A stretch of DNA of 64,000 nucleotides. It comes from JACMJL01 sp963791805 (GTDB lineage Bacteria > Bacillota > Clostridia > Clostridiales > Clostridiaceae). The stretch is taken from contig CAWBTU010000003.1 in the NCBI GenBank assembly GCA_963791805.1, positions 310,001 to 374,000 of the forward strand. Direction: 5' to 3'. Positions 51,806 to 61,996 of this stretch are shown here, one piece after another. Numbering within the stretch: the first letter of the stretch is position 1; each line of letters begins with the position of its first letter. Position numbers and translations under genes: made by a program. The notes beneath the pieces were generated by a model. The model searched no databases. It had not been told where the DNA came from and worked only from the letters and a program-made list of their open reading frames with translations.

Positions 51806-54800
51806 ACTTACCTTTAATGACTAACGAATATTGTTCTGCAATTATTTCTATTTTTACTCTTATTGGTCCAATTTCTTATAGATCTGATACTTTTCTTTTA
51901 TCTTCAATTATTACAGAAGCCATAGGCATATTTCTTAAATATGGTAATTCTGCAGATTCTCCATATTTATATGCTACTTATGGACTTATCCTTTGTGCAA
52001 TTGGAGACATTGAGAATGGGTATCGTTTTGGAAAGCTTGCTTCAAACTTAGTTGAAAAACTAAATTCAAAAAAACAAAAACCAGGAGTTATTTTTATTAA
52101 CAATGCTTTTATATCCCATTGGAAAGAGCATATAAGTGATCTTTTGCCTTTATTTAAAGAAGGCTATGAATGTGGTCTAGATGTGGGTAATCTTGAATTC
52201 GCGGCATATAATGGGTTTTATTATTGTAATAAATCCTTTTACGCAGGTAAAAATTTAGAAGAACTTGAAATAGAAGCTTTAGCTTTTATTGAGAGTATAA
52301 AAAAGTTAAAGCAAGAACTGCCACTTTACCTTACACAAATGATGTGTCAGATGACACATAACCTTAAGACTCCAACTGACAACCCCGTTTGTCTTGCTGG
52401 AGAAATATATGACGAAAATATTATGCTTCCTCTCCATATTGAAGCTAAGGATACAACTGCTTTTAGTTCTGTGTATAGCATAAAGTTAATATTATGTTAT
52501 CTGTTTGAAGACTATGAAAATGGCGCCATAAATAGTGATTTAGCTGAAAAGTATATAGAAAGCTTAAAATCAACAGTAGCCGTTCCCTTTCACTGTTTTT
52601 ATTCTTCACTCAATAAACTAGCTGATTTCTCAAACTTATCACATATTAAACAATCAGCTGCAATAAAACAAATCTCAGCTAATCAAAAGAAAATGAAGAA
52701 ATGGTCTCATTATGCTCCTATGAACTATTTGCATAAGTATTATCTTGTTGAAGCAGAAAAATCAAGAGTTTTTAAAAAGGATTTATTGGCTATTGAGTAC
52801 TATAATAAAGCCATTGATGCAGCTAGTAAAAATAATTTCATTCAAGATGAGGCTCTTGCATATGAGTTACTATCTAAATTTTATCTTTCAAGAGAAAATA
52901 TAAAATTAGCACGGTTTTATATGGAAGCAGCTATATATCGCTATCTTCTATGGGGCGCTACCTCCAAAGTAACTTACTTAGAAAATAAATATACTTTTCT
53001 TCTTTATTCAAATCATGAAAGAGAAAATCTAAAAGTTACTAATAATTTAGATTCAACATCAGCTAAAGATACTTCAGCACTTTTAGACACTACCACTATC
53101 TTAAAAGCTACTCAAGCAATTTCAGGTGAAATAATCCTTGAGGAACTTTTGAAAAAGCTTATTTATCTTCTTCTTGAAAACTCTGGTGCACAAAGGGTTA
53201 TATTCTTAAACAAACAGAGAGATAATTTTATAATTTCCGCAGAAGGCTCATCAGAAAAAAATAAACTAGATGTAAATCTGAACCTTAATTTTTACACATA
53301 TGATAATATACCTCGAAAGGTCATTAATTTTGTTTTAAACTCAAAAGAAATATTAATATTGGACAATCCTTCTAGTAATGAAGGCTTTATGGATGACCAG
53401 TATTTTCTTCAAAACACACCTAAATCAATTTTATGTATGCCAATAATTAGCAAAATGAATTTAACTAGAATCATTTACCTTGAAAATAATCTTATTGAAG
53501 GTGCTTTTAGTAAAGAGCGAATTGAAATTTTAAAGTTAGTTTCTTCTCAACTGTCAATATCTATTGACAATGCTAAAATGTATAAAGATCTTGAGCTTCT
53601 TAACAATAGCCTTGAACAAAAGGTCCAAGAACGAACTACAGAGTTAAACAATTTATTGATAAAAGTCTATTCCCTTCTAGACAATTCTGGTGAAGGTTTT
53701 TTAACCTTCGATAAGGAATATATTATTGATTCAGAATACAGTAGTGAATGCAAAGTAATTTTTTCAAAGGAGATATCTGGAATAAATGTATTGACACTGC
53801 TTTTTTCTGATAACAAGGATATAATTAACTCCTTTACTAAAACAATAGATATGATTACAACCTCTGATGATGACTATAAGAAGGAAATGCTAATTTCACT
53901 TTTGCCTTCAGTTATAAATATCGGTAATAGATTTATAAAAGTGAAGTATAAAGTACTAGAAAATTTAAATGTGATGCTTATACTAACAGATATCACCCAT
54001 GAAAGACAACTAGAAGAAAAAATTATACAAGAGCAAGGTAGACTAAAATTTATTGTATCTACTTTTACAAATAAAAATGACTTTTTAGATTTAATTTCTT
54101 CATACAAACTATTTATTGAAAGTGGGTATACAGAAATTGTTGAAACAGATTCAGCTAACGATAAGAAATTATCAGAAATATATAGAAGTATCCATACTTT
54201 TAAGGGAACTTTTTTACAACTTAATTTTATCAATACACCACAAGATCTTCATAAATTTGAGAGTGAATTATCAAAATTAATTAAAAACCAAGATAATATT
54301 AATTTAATTAGTCTTTTAGAGCAAAATGATATACTCTCTGCTTTTGAGAAAGATATAAAAATAATTACTGAAATTCTTGGTGAAGGCTTTATTAATGAAG
54401 AAAGTAAAATATATATAAAAAAATCTCAACTTATAAAGTTGCAGGAATCTTCTCAAATTATTAATAATTTAAACAAGCAATTACTAAATCCACTTGTATC
54501 TGAAGCCACAAAAATAATTAATACCCTACATTATAAAAGTATAAAAGAAATACTTAGTCCATACCCTGATTATACCTTTAGCCTTTCTGAAAAACTTGGT
54601 AAAAGCATGTACAATTTTAAGATTGAAGGCTCTAATTGTTTAGTTGACCCAAATAAATATTCTTCATTTTTAAAAAGCTTGCTTCATGTTTTTAGAAATG
54701 CTGTTGACCATGGACTTGAAACTCCTGATGAAAGAATTGATACTGCAAAGAACCAGATTTGTAGTATATCCTGCAGTATTGAGCAGATTAATAATTCCAT

Positions 54801-55107
54801 TACTATTACCATACAAGATGATGGACGAGGTATTGATATAAATAAGGTTAGAGAGAAAGCAATTGATAAAAAATTCTTTTCTAAAGATGTTGCTTCAACC
54901 CTAAGTGAAAATGAATTGTTAGAATTGCTATTTTCAGATAACTTTTCTACAAAAAAAGCTGTAACAGAAATCTCTGGAAGAGGATATGGTCTAGATGCTG
55001 TTATGTGCGAATTGAAAAAAATAAATGGCAATGTAAAAATAGAAACTTCTCTTGGAAAAGGCACAAAATTTATTTTTTCATTTCAAGTATCGGAGGTGTT
55101 ACAATGA
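51775..55107 (+). CDS. GAF-HPt-CheA-like kinase module, 3' part of the frameshifted giant kinase
   Basis: Open for 1110 codons; the listed start is only the first ATG-like codon after the frameshift. TPR-type helices (to about residue 440), a GAF domain (about 445-600, DTTTILKATQAISGEIILEE; SILCMPIISK), a coiled coil (LELLNNSLEQKVQERTTELN), a PAS-like segment, an HPt domain with SIHTFKGTFLQLNF (phospho-His near residue 811) and a CheA-type ATPase: LLHVFRNAVDHGLETPDERI, DDGRGIDINKVREKA, LLFSDNFSTKKAVTEISGRG, YGLDAV, SLGKGTKFIFSFQV. It thus couples an HPt and CheA catalytic domain in one chain, like multidomain trifunctional Ser/Thr-His kinases. The stop overlaps the next start (ATGA). Confidence 0.85.
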   Translation: MRKVNIEDLIDLPLMTNEYCSAIISIFTLIGPISYRSDTFLLSSIITEAIGIFLKYGNSADSPYLYATYGLILCAIGDIENGYRFGKLASNLVEKLNSKKQKPGVIFINNAFISHWKEHISDLLPLFKEGYECGLDVGNLEFAAYNGFYYCNKSFYAGKNLEELEIEALAFIESIKKLKQELPLYLTQMMCQMTHNLKTPTDNPVCLAGEIYDENIMLPLHIEAKDTTAFSSVYSIKLILCYLFEDYENGAINSDLAEKYIESLKSTVAVPFHCFYSSLNKLADFSNLSHIKQSAAIKQISANQKKMKKWSHYAPMNYLHKYYLVEAEKSRVFKKDLLAIEYYNKAIDAASKNNFIQDEALAYELLSKFYLSRENIKLARFYMEAAIYRYLLWGATSKVTYLENKYTFLLYSNHERENLKVTNNLDSTSAKDTSALLDTTTILKATQAISGEIILEELLKKLIYLLLENSGAQRVIFLNKQRDNFIISAEGSSEKNKLDVNLNLNFYTYDNIPRKVINFVLNSKEILILDNPSSNEGFMDDQYFLQNTPKSILCMPIISKMNLTRIIYLENNLIEGAFSKERIEILKLVSSQLSISIDNAKMYKDLELLNNSLEQKVQERTTELNNLLIKVYSLLDNSGEGFLTFDKEYIIDSEYSSECKVIFSKEISGINVLTLLFSDNKDIINSFTKTIDMITTSDDDYKKEMLISLLPSVINIGNRFIKVKYKVLENLNVMLILTDITHERQLEEKIIQEQGRLKFIVSTFTNKNDFLDLISSYKLFIESGYTEIVETDSANDKKLSEIYRSIHTFKGTFLQLNFINTPQDLHKFESELSKLIKNQDNINLISLLEQNDILSAFEKDIKIITEILGEGFINEESKIYIKKSQLIKLQESSQIINNLNKQLLNPLVSEATKIINTLHYKSIKEILSPYPDYTFSLSEKLGKSMYNFKIEGSNCLVDPNKYSSFLKSLLHVFRNAVDHGLETPDERIDTAKNQICSISCSIEQINNSITITIQDDGRGIDINKVREKAIDKKFFSKDVASTLSENELLELLFSDNFSTKKAVTEISGRGYGLDAVMCELKKINGNVKIETSLGKGTKFIFSFQVSEVLQ

Positions 55108-55682
55108 AGAAATATTCAAACTCCTCAAAGAAAATATTTATGAAACCTTATGCTGATATGGAAAGTTTTATAATAGCTACTGTGAATCGAAATATTGAAT
55201 TGTTACAAAGTGAACTTGAAATTAAAGTTATAAAAGTAGTAACCCCTCCGCTAATAGACAACGCAATAAATTTAAGGAATCTAACATCAGTGATAAATAT
55301 TTATAATTTCTATAAAACCACCTTAGTTTTCAGTTATGATGCTCACCTTATAAATGAAATTTTTAGAAAGTATACTAAAAATATTGTTATCGAAAATATT
55401 GACCTTCAATATTTCATAAAACAAACTTCTTGTGATATGATAAATATAATAGTTGGAAATGTTCTTTCAGAGTTCGAGCAAACAAATAAAGTATTTCAAC
55501 TATCTGTTCCAATAGTAGCTATTAATTCATCAAATATTAAAAAATGTAATAATAAAAAAGTATATTTGAAAGAAATTATTACTGAATTGGGTAAAATGTC
55601 AATTTTCTGTATTGTACCTAAGCGTTTTTTCTTTAACCCACTTTTTAGTAAAAAGGAGAGCGAGTATTATGAAAAATCTTAA
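55104..55682 (+). CDS. CheX-like phosphatase domain protein
   Basis: 192 residues from the ATG at 55104 (CGGAGGTG upstream; overlaps the kinase stop by 4 bp). The C-terminal half shows the CheX/CheC-type helix CDMINIIVGNVLSEFEQTNK, with D..N in place of the usual E..N of the phosphatase site, then a beta-strand region (FQLSVPIVAINS). Probably dephosphorylates, or binds, the response regulator made from the next gene. Identification is from this one helix plus context. Confidence 0.68.
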   Translation: MKKYSNSSKKIFMKPYADMESFIIATVNRNIELLQSELEIKVIKVVTPPLIDNAINLRNLTSVINIYNFYKTTLVFSYDAHLINEIFRKYTKNIVIENIDLQYFIKQTSCDMINIIVGNVLSEFEQTNKVFQLSVPIVAINSSNIKKCNNKKVYLKEIITELGKMSIFCIVPKRFFFNPLFSKKESEYYEKS

Positions 55683-56052
55683 TGTAATGATAGTTGATGA
55701 TTCTGCAATTATGATTATGACTTTGTCAAGAATGTTCGTTGATATGGGCCATACAGTAGTTGCCACTGCAAAAACCGGAGAAGAAGCCATAAGTAGATAT
55801 TCTGTTTTCAAACCTGATTTAGTAACTATGGATATTACAATGCCAAATTTAAATGGAATTTATGCTGTGAAAGGAATAATTCAAGCTGATCCTAATGCAC
55901 TTATTGTTATGGTTACTTCTCAAGGTCAGGAGCAACTTGTAATTGACTCCATCTCATCTGGTGCCAAAGGCTATATCCTAAAGCCTTTATCAACTGAACG
56001 TTTCAACGAAACTATCCAAAATATCATTCAAAGATATTACAATAAAAAATAG
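55669..56052 (+). CDS. CheY-like single-domain response regulator
   Basis: 127 residues. Acidic pair VDDS, phospho-acceptor Asp in LVTMDITMPNLNG, Thr in VMVTSQGQ, Lys in GYILKPLS: a complete receiver domain without an output domain. AAGGAGAG lies upstream of the ATG at 55669, and the gene overlaps the CheX-like gene by 14 bp. With the giant kinase and CheX-like protein it forms a closed phosphorelay; the downstream target is unknown. Confidence 0.93.
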   Translation: MKNLNVMIVDDSAIMIMTLSRMFVDMGHTVVATAKTGEEAISRYSVFKPDLVTMDITMPNLNGIYAVKGIIQADPNALIVMVTSQGQEQLVIDSISSGAKGYILKPLSTERFNETIQNIIQRYYNKK

Positions 56053-56137
56053 ATATGAATTATAAATATGATTAAAAAAAGCCGTAATTCAGTTTGATGT
56101 TCTAAATATTCTAATAGTTCTAAATCAGTGTCAATTT

Positions 56138-57445
56138 CTATCCAATTTGAAGCTCCTTATCAAGCAAAGAATAAAACTCATTTATTAATTTTCCATCCAC
56201 ATCTTTTGAACAGTATAGATTAACACTAAACGTTATTGAATTTTTAAAACTCGTTAAAGCTAACTGAAAATACGGCGGATGTTTTATTGATCCAGTGATA
56301 AAAGAATCTTCTACTCGTGTTTTGCCGAATACAAGCTTATCAGAATTAATTATTCCTATATTAGTCATTCCAATCATAGGATTTCCGTAGTGCTTACTTA
56401 TTAATTTTTTTGCTGCTTTAAAAGGAACCAACTTAAATAGCAAATTTAATGATGACAATCCATAAAGCCCTGGAAATCCATCCTTATTCTTATTCATTTC
56501 TTTACTAACTTTCTTTACAGTTTCATCAAAATCTTTTCCTAAATCTGAACCTATATTGCACATAATCATAGAGGTAAGATTGCAAATTCCTTTAGCCTTT
56601 TTGTCTGGAATATATCGTCTAAGGTCCACCATGCATGGAATTGTTAGTGAATCACTTGGCTTTATATCAATTATTTTATATAGTACTCGATAATATGCTG
56701 CTAGAATAATATCATTTATTGTTACTAAATGTTCTTCACTATATTTTTTAAGCAAATTGAATCTTTTTTCAGAAAGCTTATAGATAAAAACATGAGGTGT
56801 ATTGTTAGCTTGTTCTTTACTGAGTGGGAATCGAATGCTGTTCTTGTCTTTAGTTGCTTTATTTAACAAAAGAGAAATCTTGATTCTTTCTTTTGGATTA
56901 AATTGCTTGTATATTTGTTTTGGACTTCTGCTACCATCTATATATTTATAATCATTATAAGTTCCATTTTCTAAGCTAGTATAAATTTCACTTAACAGGT
57001 ATAGATATTCTCTAAACCCAGCTCCATCACATATCATATGATTCATTACAATACACAAAGTATCTTTCTTTGAAGAGCTTATTACTCTAACCATTATTTG
57101 AGGACCCGTTAATTCATTAATCACTTTAGTAATAAACCTTTGTATCTCTTCCTCAGTATTATGGCTATCTATAAAAGATATAATATCACTGAGTTTGATT
57201 TCATCTAGCTTTTCCCAATGTGGGTGGAATCTATTTATTACAAACTTGCTTCCAAGTATAGGTACTAAATCAATAGATAGAAGCGCTGCTTTCTTAATTA
57301 AATCCCTATTCAGGAAGTTTTCAAAATATATCACGCCATGAATTTGATGATCATTATATTCTTTAAAAAAGAACTGCATTTGATCCCAAATTTCCGCATT
57401 AAATAATACTGGTTCTTTTAGGCTGCTACTTTTTACATTTTTCAT
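56138..57445 (-). CDS. Condensation-domain-like acyltransferase
   Basis: About 435 residues. The catalytic HxxxDG motif is present as MNHMICDGAGFREYL (about residue 145); other blocks of the condensation/WS-DGAT/alcohol acetyltransferase superfamily are TINDIILAAYYRVL, CMVDLRRYIPD, ICNLTSMIM and GMTNIGII near the end. No carrier or adenylation domains are attached, and no NRPS gene is near, so it is a standalone acyltransferase. ATG 57469 has no ribosome site; GTGGGG precedes ATG 57445, which I use. Substrates unknown. Confidence 0.8.
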   Translation of the reverse strand: MKNVKSSSLKEPVLFNAEIWDQMQFFFKEYNDHQIHGVIYFENFLNRDLIKKAALLSIDLVPILGSKFVINRFHPHWEKLDEIKLSDIISFIDSHNTEEEIQRFITKVINELTGPQIMVRVISSSKKDTLCIVMNHMICDGAGFREYLYLLSEIYTSLENGTYNDYKYIDGSRSPKQIYKQFNPKERIKISLLLNKATKDKNSIRFPLSKEQANNTPHVFIYKLSEKRFNLLKKYSEEHLVTINDIILAAYYRVLYKIIDIKPSDSLTIPCMVDLRRYIPDKKAKGICNLTSMIMCNIGSDLGKDFDETVKKVSKEMNKNKDGFPGLYGLSSLNLLFKLVPFKAAKKLISKHYGNPMIGMTNIGIINSDKLVFGKTRVEDSFITGSIKHPPYFQLALTSFKNSITFSVNLYCSKDVDGKLINEFYSLLDKELQIG

Positions 57446-57556
57446 ATTCCCCACGGCCCCTTCAAGCATCCATTTATTATATTTATTTAGTAGAAAGCTA
57501 CTTTATGCTATTAAACTAACCTACACTAATCACTACCATCTTTAAAACCATAAACC

Positions 57557-58123
57557 TTACGGAGTATATTGTCCAGAAGTTTCAACAACTTCATTATTAT
57601 TTATTGTTAACCAAAACAGAGTTGATCTATCAGTATCACCCTTACTTCTTTCAAAACATTTATTTACATATTCTTTAAATTGATTATATGTTACGACTTC
57701 ATTCCCATCTTGTATGGATTCACTAGACTGTGGATTAACCCAAATCTTAAGCATATTTACAGATGCTGTATCAGAGATTTTAAAGGTTTTCTCAATTTTC
57801 TTGCACCTAAGATAGTAGTCATCATAATAGTCATCGTTAAAATACCCATCTTTTTTTGCTTCAACTTTGCCTTCTTCTCCACGATAAAAATCTACAAGCT
57901 CAACTTCTAGATATTTTCCTCCATTACTTTCATATACCTTTTTAACAAATCCAATTATTTTCCCATTAGATGATGGTTCTGTTACATTACTTGAAATCAC
58001 TTTTTGTTTATCTTTTCTGTCACAAGCAATAACCGTGGAAAAAGTTAATATTACTAATAATAATGATATTATTTTTCTAATATTTTTTTTCTTCGTAAAA
58101 ACAACTAAAATTTTAAAATTCAT
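57557..58123 (-). CDS. Lipoprotein of unknown function
   Basis: 188 residues. N-terminal KKKNIRKIISLLLVILTFS, then lipobox TVIAC (Cys34). The mature domain contains GKIIGFVKKVYESNGGKYLE, a Tyr/Asp-rich run DDYYDDYYLRCKK, and SVNMLKIWVNP...EYVNKCF. Probably membrane-anchored outside the cell. I do not recognise a family. AAGGAGTATTAAG precedes the ATG. Confidence 0.75.
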   Translation of the reverse strand: MNFKILVVFTKKKNIRKIISLLLVILTFSTVIACDRKDKQKVISSNVTEPSSNGKIIGFVKKVYESNGGKYLEVELVDFYRGEEGKVEAKKDGYFNDDYYDDYYLRCKKIEKTFKISDTASVNMLKIWVNPQSSESIQDGNEVVTYNQFKEYVNKCFERSKGDTDRSTLFWLTINNNEVVETSGQYTP

Positions 58124-58286
58124 CTTAATACTCCTTCTGGAAATTTTATTTCTACTTAATTAGCATTTTTTATATATTATATCACACAACTTACATTATT
58201 TGTATATTATGTAAGTTAATTAAATGTTTCTGAGAAATATACTAGTTTTTGAGGGCTAATTTATTTGAGATTTGTATAAATTTAAA

Positions 58287-58312
58287 AATCCCGCAGCTTT
58301 CACCACGGGATT
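58287..58312. repeat. Short hairpin upstream of the lipoprotein gene
   Basis: AATCCCG (58287-58293) and CGGGATT (58306-58312). It is a small terminator-like structure; no gene is clearly served by it. The surrounding stretch 58124-58380 shows no ORF. Confidence 0.4.
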
Positions 58313-58382
58313 CTTCATTATTATTCCTACATTTTATAATTGATTTTCCATTTTCATTGCTTCTCCTTACTAAGACATATGT

Positions 58383-58528
58383 CCTATGAAAATTCTTATA
58401 AATATGGTAACTTGTCTATTATAGCAAAATATTTTGAAGCAATCATAGTATCTGAAGAAGTTGAAGTATTAAAACCTGATCCTAAAATATTTTAACATGC
58501 TTTAAGAAATATGAATCATACAGATTAA
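58383..58528 (+). pseudogene. HAD-superfamily hydrolase remnant
   Basis: A frame reading YENSYKYGNLSIIAKYFEAI, then VSEEVEVLKPDPKIF, a stop, then HALRNMNHTD. SEEVxxxKPDPKIF is the motif III block of YjjG/PhoP-type haloacid dehalogenases. Both ends of the gene are missing and an in-frame stop follows the motif. Confidence 0.6.
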
Positions 58529-58585
58529 GGATATACTTATTTAAAGTCAATATAAGCAACTAAATAAAAATAATTAAATAAGAGA

Positions 58586-58625
58586 AAGGGACTAATAGTA
58601 ATAATCCTACTAGTCCCTTAATTTT
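58586..58625. terminator. Terminator of the FIST-kinase-HD-GYP operon
   Basis: AAGGGACTA (58586-58594) pairs with TAGTCCCTT (58611-58619); the flanks are T-rich on both strands. Confidence 0.8.
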
Positions 58626-58722
58626 TTCAATTAAAATCTATTTTATTGTTTTTTAACCCTTTCCATAATCAAAAACAATTCCAAAATTTAACAACTAAAG
58701 TTCCAAGAAAAGTTTATACTCT

Positions 58723-59751
58723 CTATACAATTTTATCAGCATTTAATTCCTTAATAACTAATATTTCGTCTATTCCTTTAAGAAAGGCATCTACAACTTT
58801 TGTATCGAAGTGCTTTCCTGCTTCTTTTTGTATTGAACTTAGTGCTGCTTCAATAGTCCAAGCTTCTTTATAAGGTCTTTTGCTTGTCAATGCATCAAAT
58901 ACATCTGCAACTGCAGTTATTCTGGCATAAATATTTATTTTTTCTCCTTTAATACCTCTGGGGTATCCTGTTCCATCCCATTTTTCATGATGTTCCAAAG
59001 CAATAATTTTAGCTACTTTAAGTAAATCATACTCATGATCTCCAATAATTTTTGCTCCAATATTACAGTGCATCTTTACAATATTAAACTCATCAACATC
59101 TAACTTACCTTTCTTTTGTAAAATACTATCTGGTATTCCAATCTTCCCTACATCATGCATAGGTGCCGCATGGCAAATCAAATCTGCTTCACTACTTGGA
59201 AATCCATATTTCATCGATATTGCTTTACAATAATTTCCCACTCTAATAATATGCTTACCGGTTTCATTATCTTTATACTCCGCTGCCATAGCTAAACTTT
59301 TTATAAGTTCAAATCTGGTATTAGTTACCTCTTTCGTTCTGCTAACTACCATTTTTTCAAGTTCTCTATTCTGATCATAAAGTGCTAAATGGGTTTTAAC
59401 TCTTGCAAGAACTATAGAAGAAATAACAGGCTTCGTAATATAATCAACTGCACCTATTTTAAATCCCATTGTTTCATCTACATCTTGGGATTTAGAAGTA
59501 ACAAATATTATTGGAATTATCTTTGTTAGTGGATTATTTTTTAGCTTTCTACACACTTCAAACCCATCAATATCGGGTAACATAATATCAAGTAAAATAA
59601 TATCAGGGATGATTCTTTCTGCAATTTTAATGGCGGTTTCTCCACATTTTGCAGCTACAATATTATACTCATCCTTCAATATTGTGCTTAGTATATCAAT
59701 GTTTTCTGCTATATCATCTACTACAAGAATTGTTTGACTTTTACTCTCCAT
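58723..59751 (-). CDS. Response regulator with HD-GYP c-di-GMP phosphodiesterase domain
   Basis: 342 residues. Receiver domain about 1-125 (VVDDIAENID, phospho-Asp in IILLDIMLPDIDG near residue 55, FVTSK, YITKP). HD-GYP domain about 150-330: ETGKHIIRVGNYCK, HAAPMHDVGKIGIPD with the HD pair, HCNIGAKII, ALEHHEKWDGTGYPRGIKG with the GYP motif, ITAVADVFDALTSKRPYKEAW. It probably hydrolyses c-di-GMP when phosphorylated by the hybrid kinase encoded just upstream (29-bp gap). Confidence 0.95.
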   Translation of the reverse strand: MESKSQTILVVDDIAENIDILSTILKDEYNIVAAKCGETAIKIAERIIPDIILLDIMLPDIDGFEVCRKLKNNPLTKIIPIIFVTSKSQDVDETMGFKIGAVDYITKPVISSIVLARVKTHLALYDQNRELEKMVVSRTKEVTNTRFELIKSLAMAAEYKDNETGKHIIRVGNYCKAISMKYGFPSSEADLICHAAPMHDVGKIGIPDSILQKKGKLDVDEFNIVKMHCNIGAKIIGDHEYDLLKVAKIIALEHHEKWDGTGYPRGIKGEKINIYARITAVADVFDALTSKRPYKEAWTIEAALSSIQKEAGKHFDTKVVDAFLKGIDEILVIKELNADKIV

Positions 59752-59780
59752 AGAAAAATTCCCCTATTCCTTAGTTTCTC

Positions 59781-61937
59781 TTAATCTACTGAAAATTTTC
59801 CTTTAAGCATCAGGTTAGCTTCTTCGAAATCATACTTGCAAATATATTTACGAATTAGTTGAAATTCTTCCTCTGATATATTACCTCTCAAACCGTTTTG
59901 AAGTTGTTCAAACTTCTCTTTTGACCTAGTATCGCAATTACTTAATAATTCTATCAGTTCATTTAAGTCTTCTTTGAAACTATTCTTTTTACCATTATAT
60001 CCCTTACCTGTTGGTTTAATATGAGGTAGCTTAATTAAAAAATCCTCAATTGCATCCATCAACCTTGTGCTTTCTTTAGAAATAGTGGCAACTAATTTTT
60101 GAAATTCCTTTGAAAAATAACTATTTGAATTTAGCATACTTTCTAATTTTTCGTATTCCACTTGCATCTTACTTGCTCCTATAGTGCCACACAGGCCTTT
60201 CATGGTATGGGCTACTCTAACTTTCTCTATAACATTCTCATCATTTACTTCGCCAAACTGATTGGTAACATTTTTATACTCTAAAAACATTTTTAGAATA
60301 TGGCAATATAACTTCTTATCATTTTTAAGCCTATTAAGTGCACGCACTGAATCTATACCCTCAATATTAAATTCCATTGTACTAGTATCACTATTAGGTG
60401 AATTTTTTTCAAATCTTATTTGTCTTTTTACCCACTTATTTATCATGTTAAAAAGCTCCTCTGGAATGAATGGTTTTGTTATAAAATCGTCCATATACTC
60501 GTTTAAAACTTTTTCTCTAGTTCCTAACATAGCATCTGCAGTTAACGCAATAATAGGAATATTGAAATCTTTAATTTCAGTTTTTATTTTCTTAGAAGCA
60601 TTGTATCCATCAAGAACTGGCATATGCAAATCCATTAATATGATATCAAATTTTTCTTTGTTCATACTAAGCTCATTGAAAGCCTCTAATCCATTATTTA
60701 CGGACTTAACATAAACCCCTTCAACTTCTAGTAATTCCGAAGCAAGCTGCTGATTAATTAGGTTATCTTCAGCTAACAGTACCTTAACCCCAGAAATACT
60801 ATCAACATCATAGTCAAATTTTCTGTTATTTAATATTGCTATTGTCCTTTCAAATTCATCAATATATAAAGAAATAATTACATCATAAATTACTGATTGA
60901 TTCACTGGTTTCATTAGAACTTGGTCATATCCCAAATTTTTAGCATACATCATCAAATTTTCTTTTGAACTTGCAGTTAAGCAAATAAACTTAGGCGTTA
61001 TCTTGCCCTTATATATACTTTTAATTCTGCTTATAATTTCACTGCCTTCAGCGCTTAAACCTTTACATCCAATGATTACAATATCAAATTCCTCTCCTTC
61101 TTCAAACAATCTTAGAGCATCCTCTACATCACTAAAACTCCTTTGATAAAACCCAAAGTTATTTATATAAGTCTTTAGTACTTCTCTAGAGTTTTCATTT
61201 TCTTCAACAATTAATGTTCTAAGCTCTCTTAAAGGGATACAGGTATTATTAACCTTTGTTGAGTCTACCTTGCAATTATTAAACTTTGCTGTAAATAAAA
61301 AATCACTTCCCTTTCCAACTTCACTCTTTACTTCAATGTTCCCCCCCATTAACTCAACAAGTTGCTTCGAAATGGTTAAACCTAAACCTGTACCTCCATA
61401 TTTCCTTGTTGTAGAAGTATCAGCTTGAATAAATGCATTGAAAAGTTTTTTTATTTGTTCTTCAGTCATTCCAATTCCGGTATCCCTAATTTCAAAAAAC
61501 AAAACTACTTCATCTTCTCTTTTCTCTTCAATGCCGATGTTAATAAATATTTCTCCGCTATCAGTAAATTTAATTGCATTATCCGTTAAATTTAATAAAA
61601 TTTGTCCAAGTCTATATGGGTCCCCTTCAAGAAAATCTGGAATTTGTGGGTTTTGCATTATTACAAATTCTAACCCTTTGTTAAATGCTTTCAAACTAAC
61701 CACTGAGACAAGATTGTTTAACACATCTTCAACATTAAATTTAATCTTTTCCAATTGAAACTTGCCTGATTCAATTTTTGAAAAATCTAAAATATCATTT
61801 ATTATATGTAATAAACTATTGGCAGAACTTTCAACCTTGTTTATATAATCCTTTTGTTTTAAGTTCATTTGAGTCTTGCTCATAAGACTAGTAAACCCTA
61901 AAATGGCATTCATGGGTGTTCTAATTTCATGACTCAT
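59781..61937 (-). CDS. Hybrid sensor histidine kinase, main part after a frameshift
   Basis: 718 codons from an internal Met that is actually the HisKA box. HisKA MSHEIRTPMNAILGF; HATPase_c (DNAIKFTDSGEIFIN, DTGIGM, GGTGLGLTISKQLVELMGG); a first receiver-like domain about 230-345 whose acceptor position reads VIIGCKG (no Asp), so it is a pseudo-receiver; a second receiver with LAEDNLINQQLA and LMDLHMPVLDGY (Asp); and an HPt domain with VRVAHTMKGLCGTIGA. The upstream coiled coil lies in another frame (61997-62200): one added A in the run near 62012-62016 joins them. So the intact gene is 59781-62200. Confidence 0.9.
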   Translation of the reverse strand: MSHEIRTPMNAILGFTSLMSKTQMNLKQKDYINKVESSANSLLHIINDILDFSKIESGKFQLEKIKFNVEDVLNNLVSVVSLKAFNKGLEFVIMQNPQIPDFLEGDPYRLGQILLNLTDNAIKFTDSGEIFINIGIEEKREDEVVLFFEIRDTGIGMTEEQIKKLFNAFIQADTSTTRKYGGTGLGLTISKQLVELMGGNIEVKSEVGKGSDFLFTAKFNNCKVDSTKVNNTCIPLRELRTLIVEENENSREVLKTYINNFGFYQRSFSDVEDALRLFEEGEEFDIVIIGCKGLSAEGSEIISRIKSIYKGKITPKFICLTASSKENLMMYAKNLGYDQVLMKPVNQSVIYDVIISLYIDEFERTIAILNNRKFDYDVDSISGVKVLLAEDNLINQQLASELLEVEGVYVKSVNNGLEAFNELSMNKEKFDIILMDLHMPVLDGYNASKKIKTEIKDFNIPIIALTADAMLGTREKVLNEYMDDFITKPFIPEELFNMINKWVKRQIRFEKNSPNSDTSTMEFNIEGIDSVRALNRLKNDKKLYCHILKMFLEYKNVTNQFGEVNDENVIEKVRVAHTMKGLCGTIGASKMQVEYEKLESMLNSNSYFSKEFQKLVATISKESTRLMDAIEDFLIKLPHIKPTGKGYNGKKNSFKEDLNELIELLSNCDTRSKEKFEQLQNGLRGNISEEEFQLIRKYICKYDFEEANLMLKGKFSVD

Positions 61938-61996
61938 ATTTGCAAGAAAATCACTTTTAATTTTAGCTACACTTTCTGCCTCTTCTTTTAAAATTC

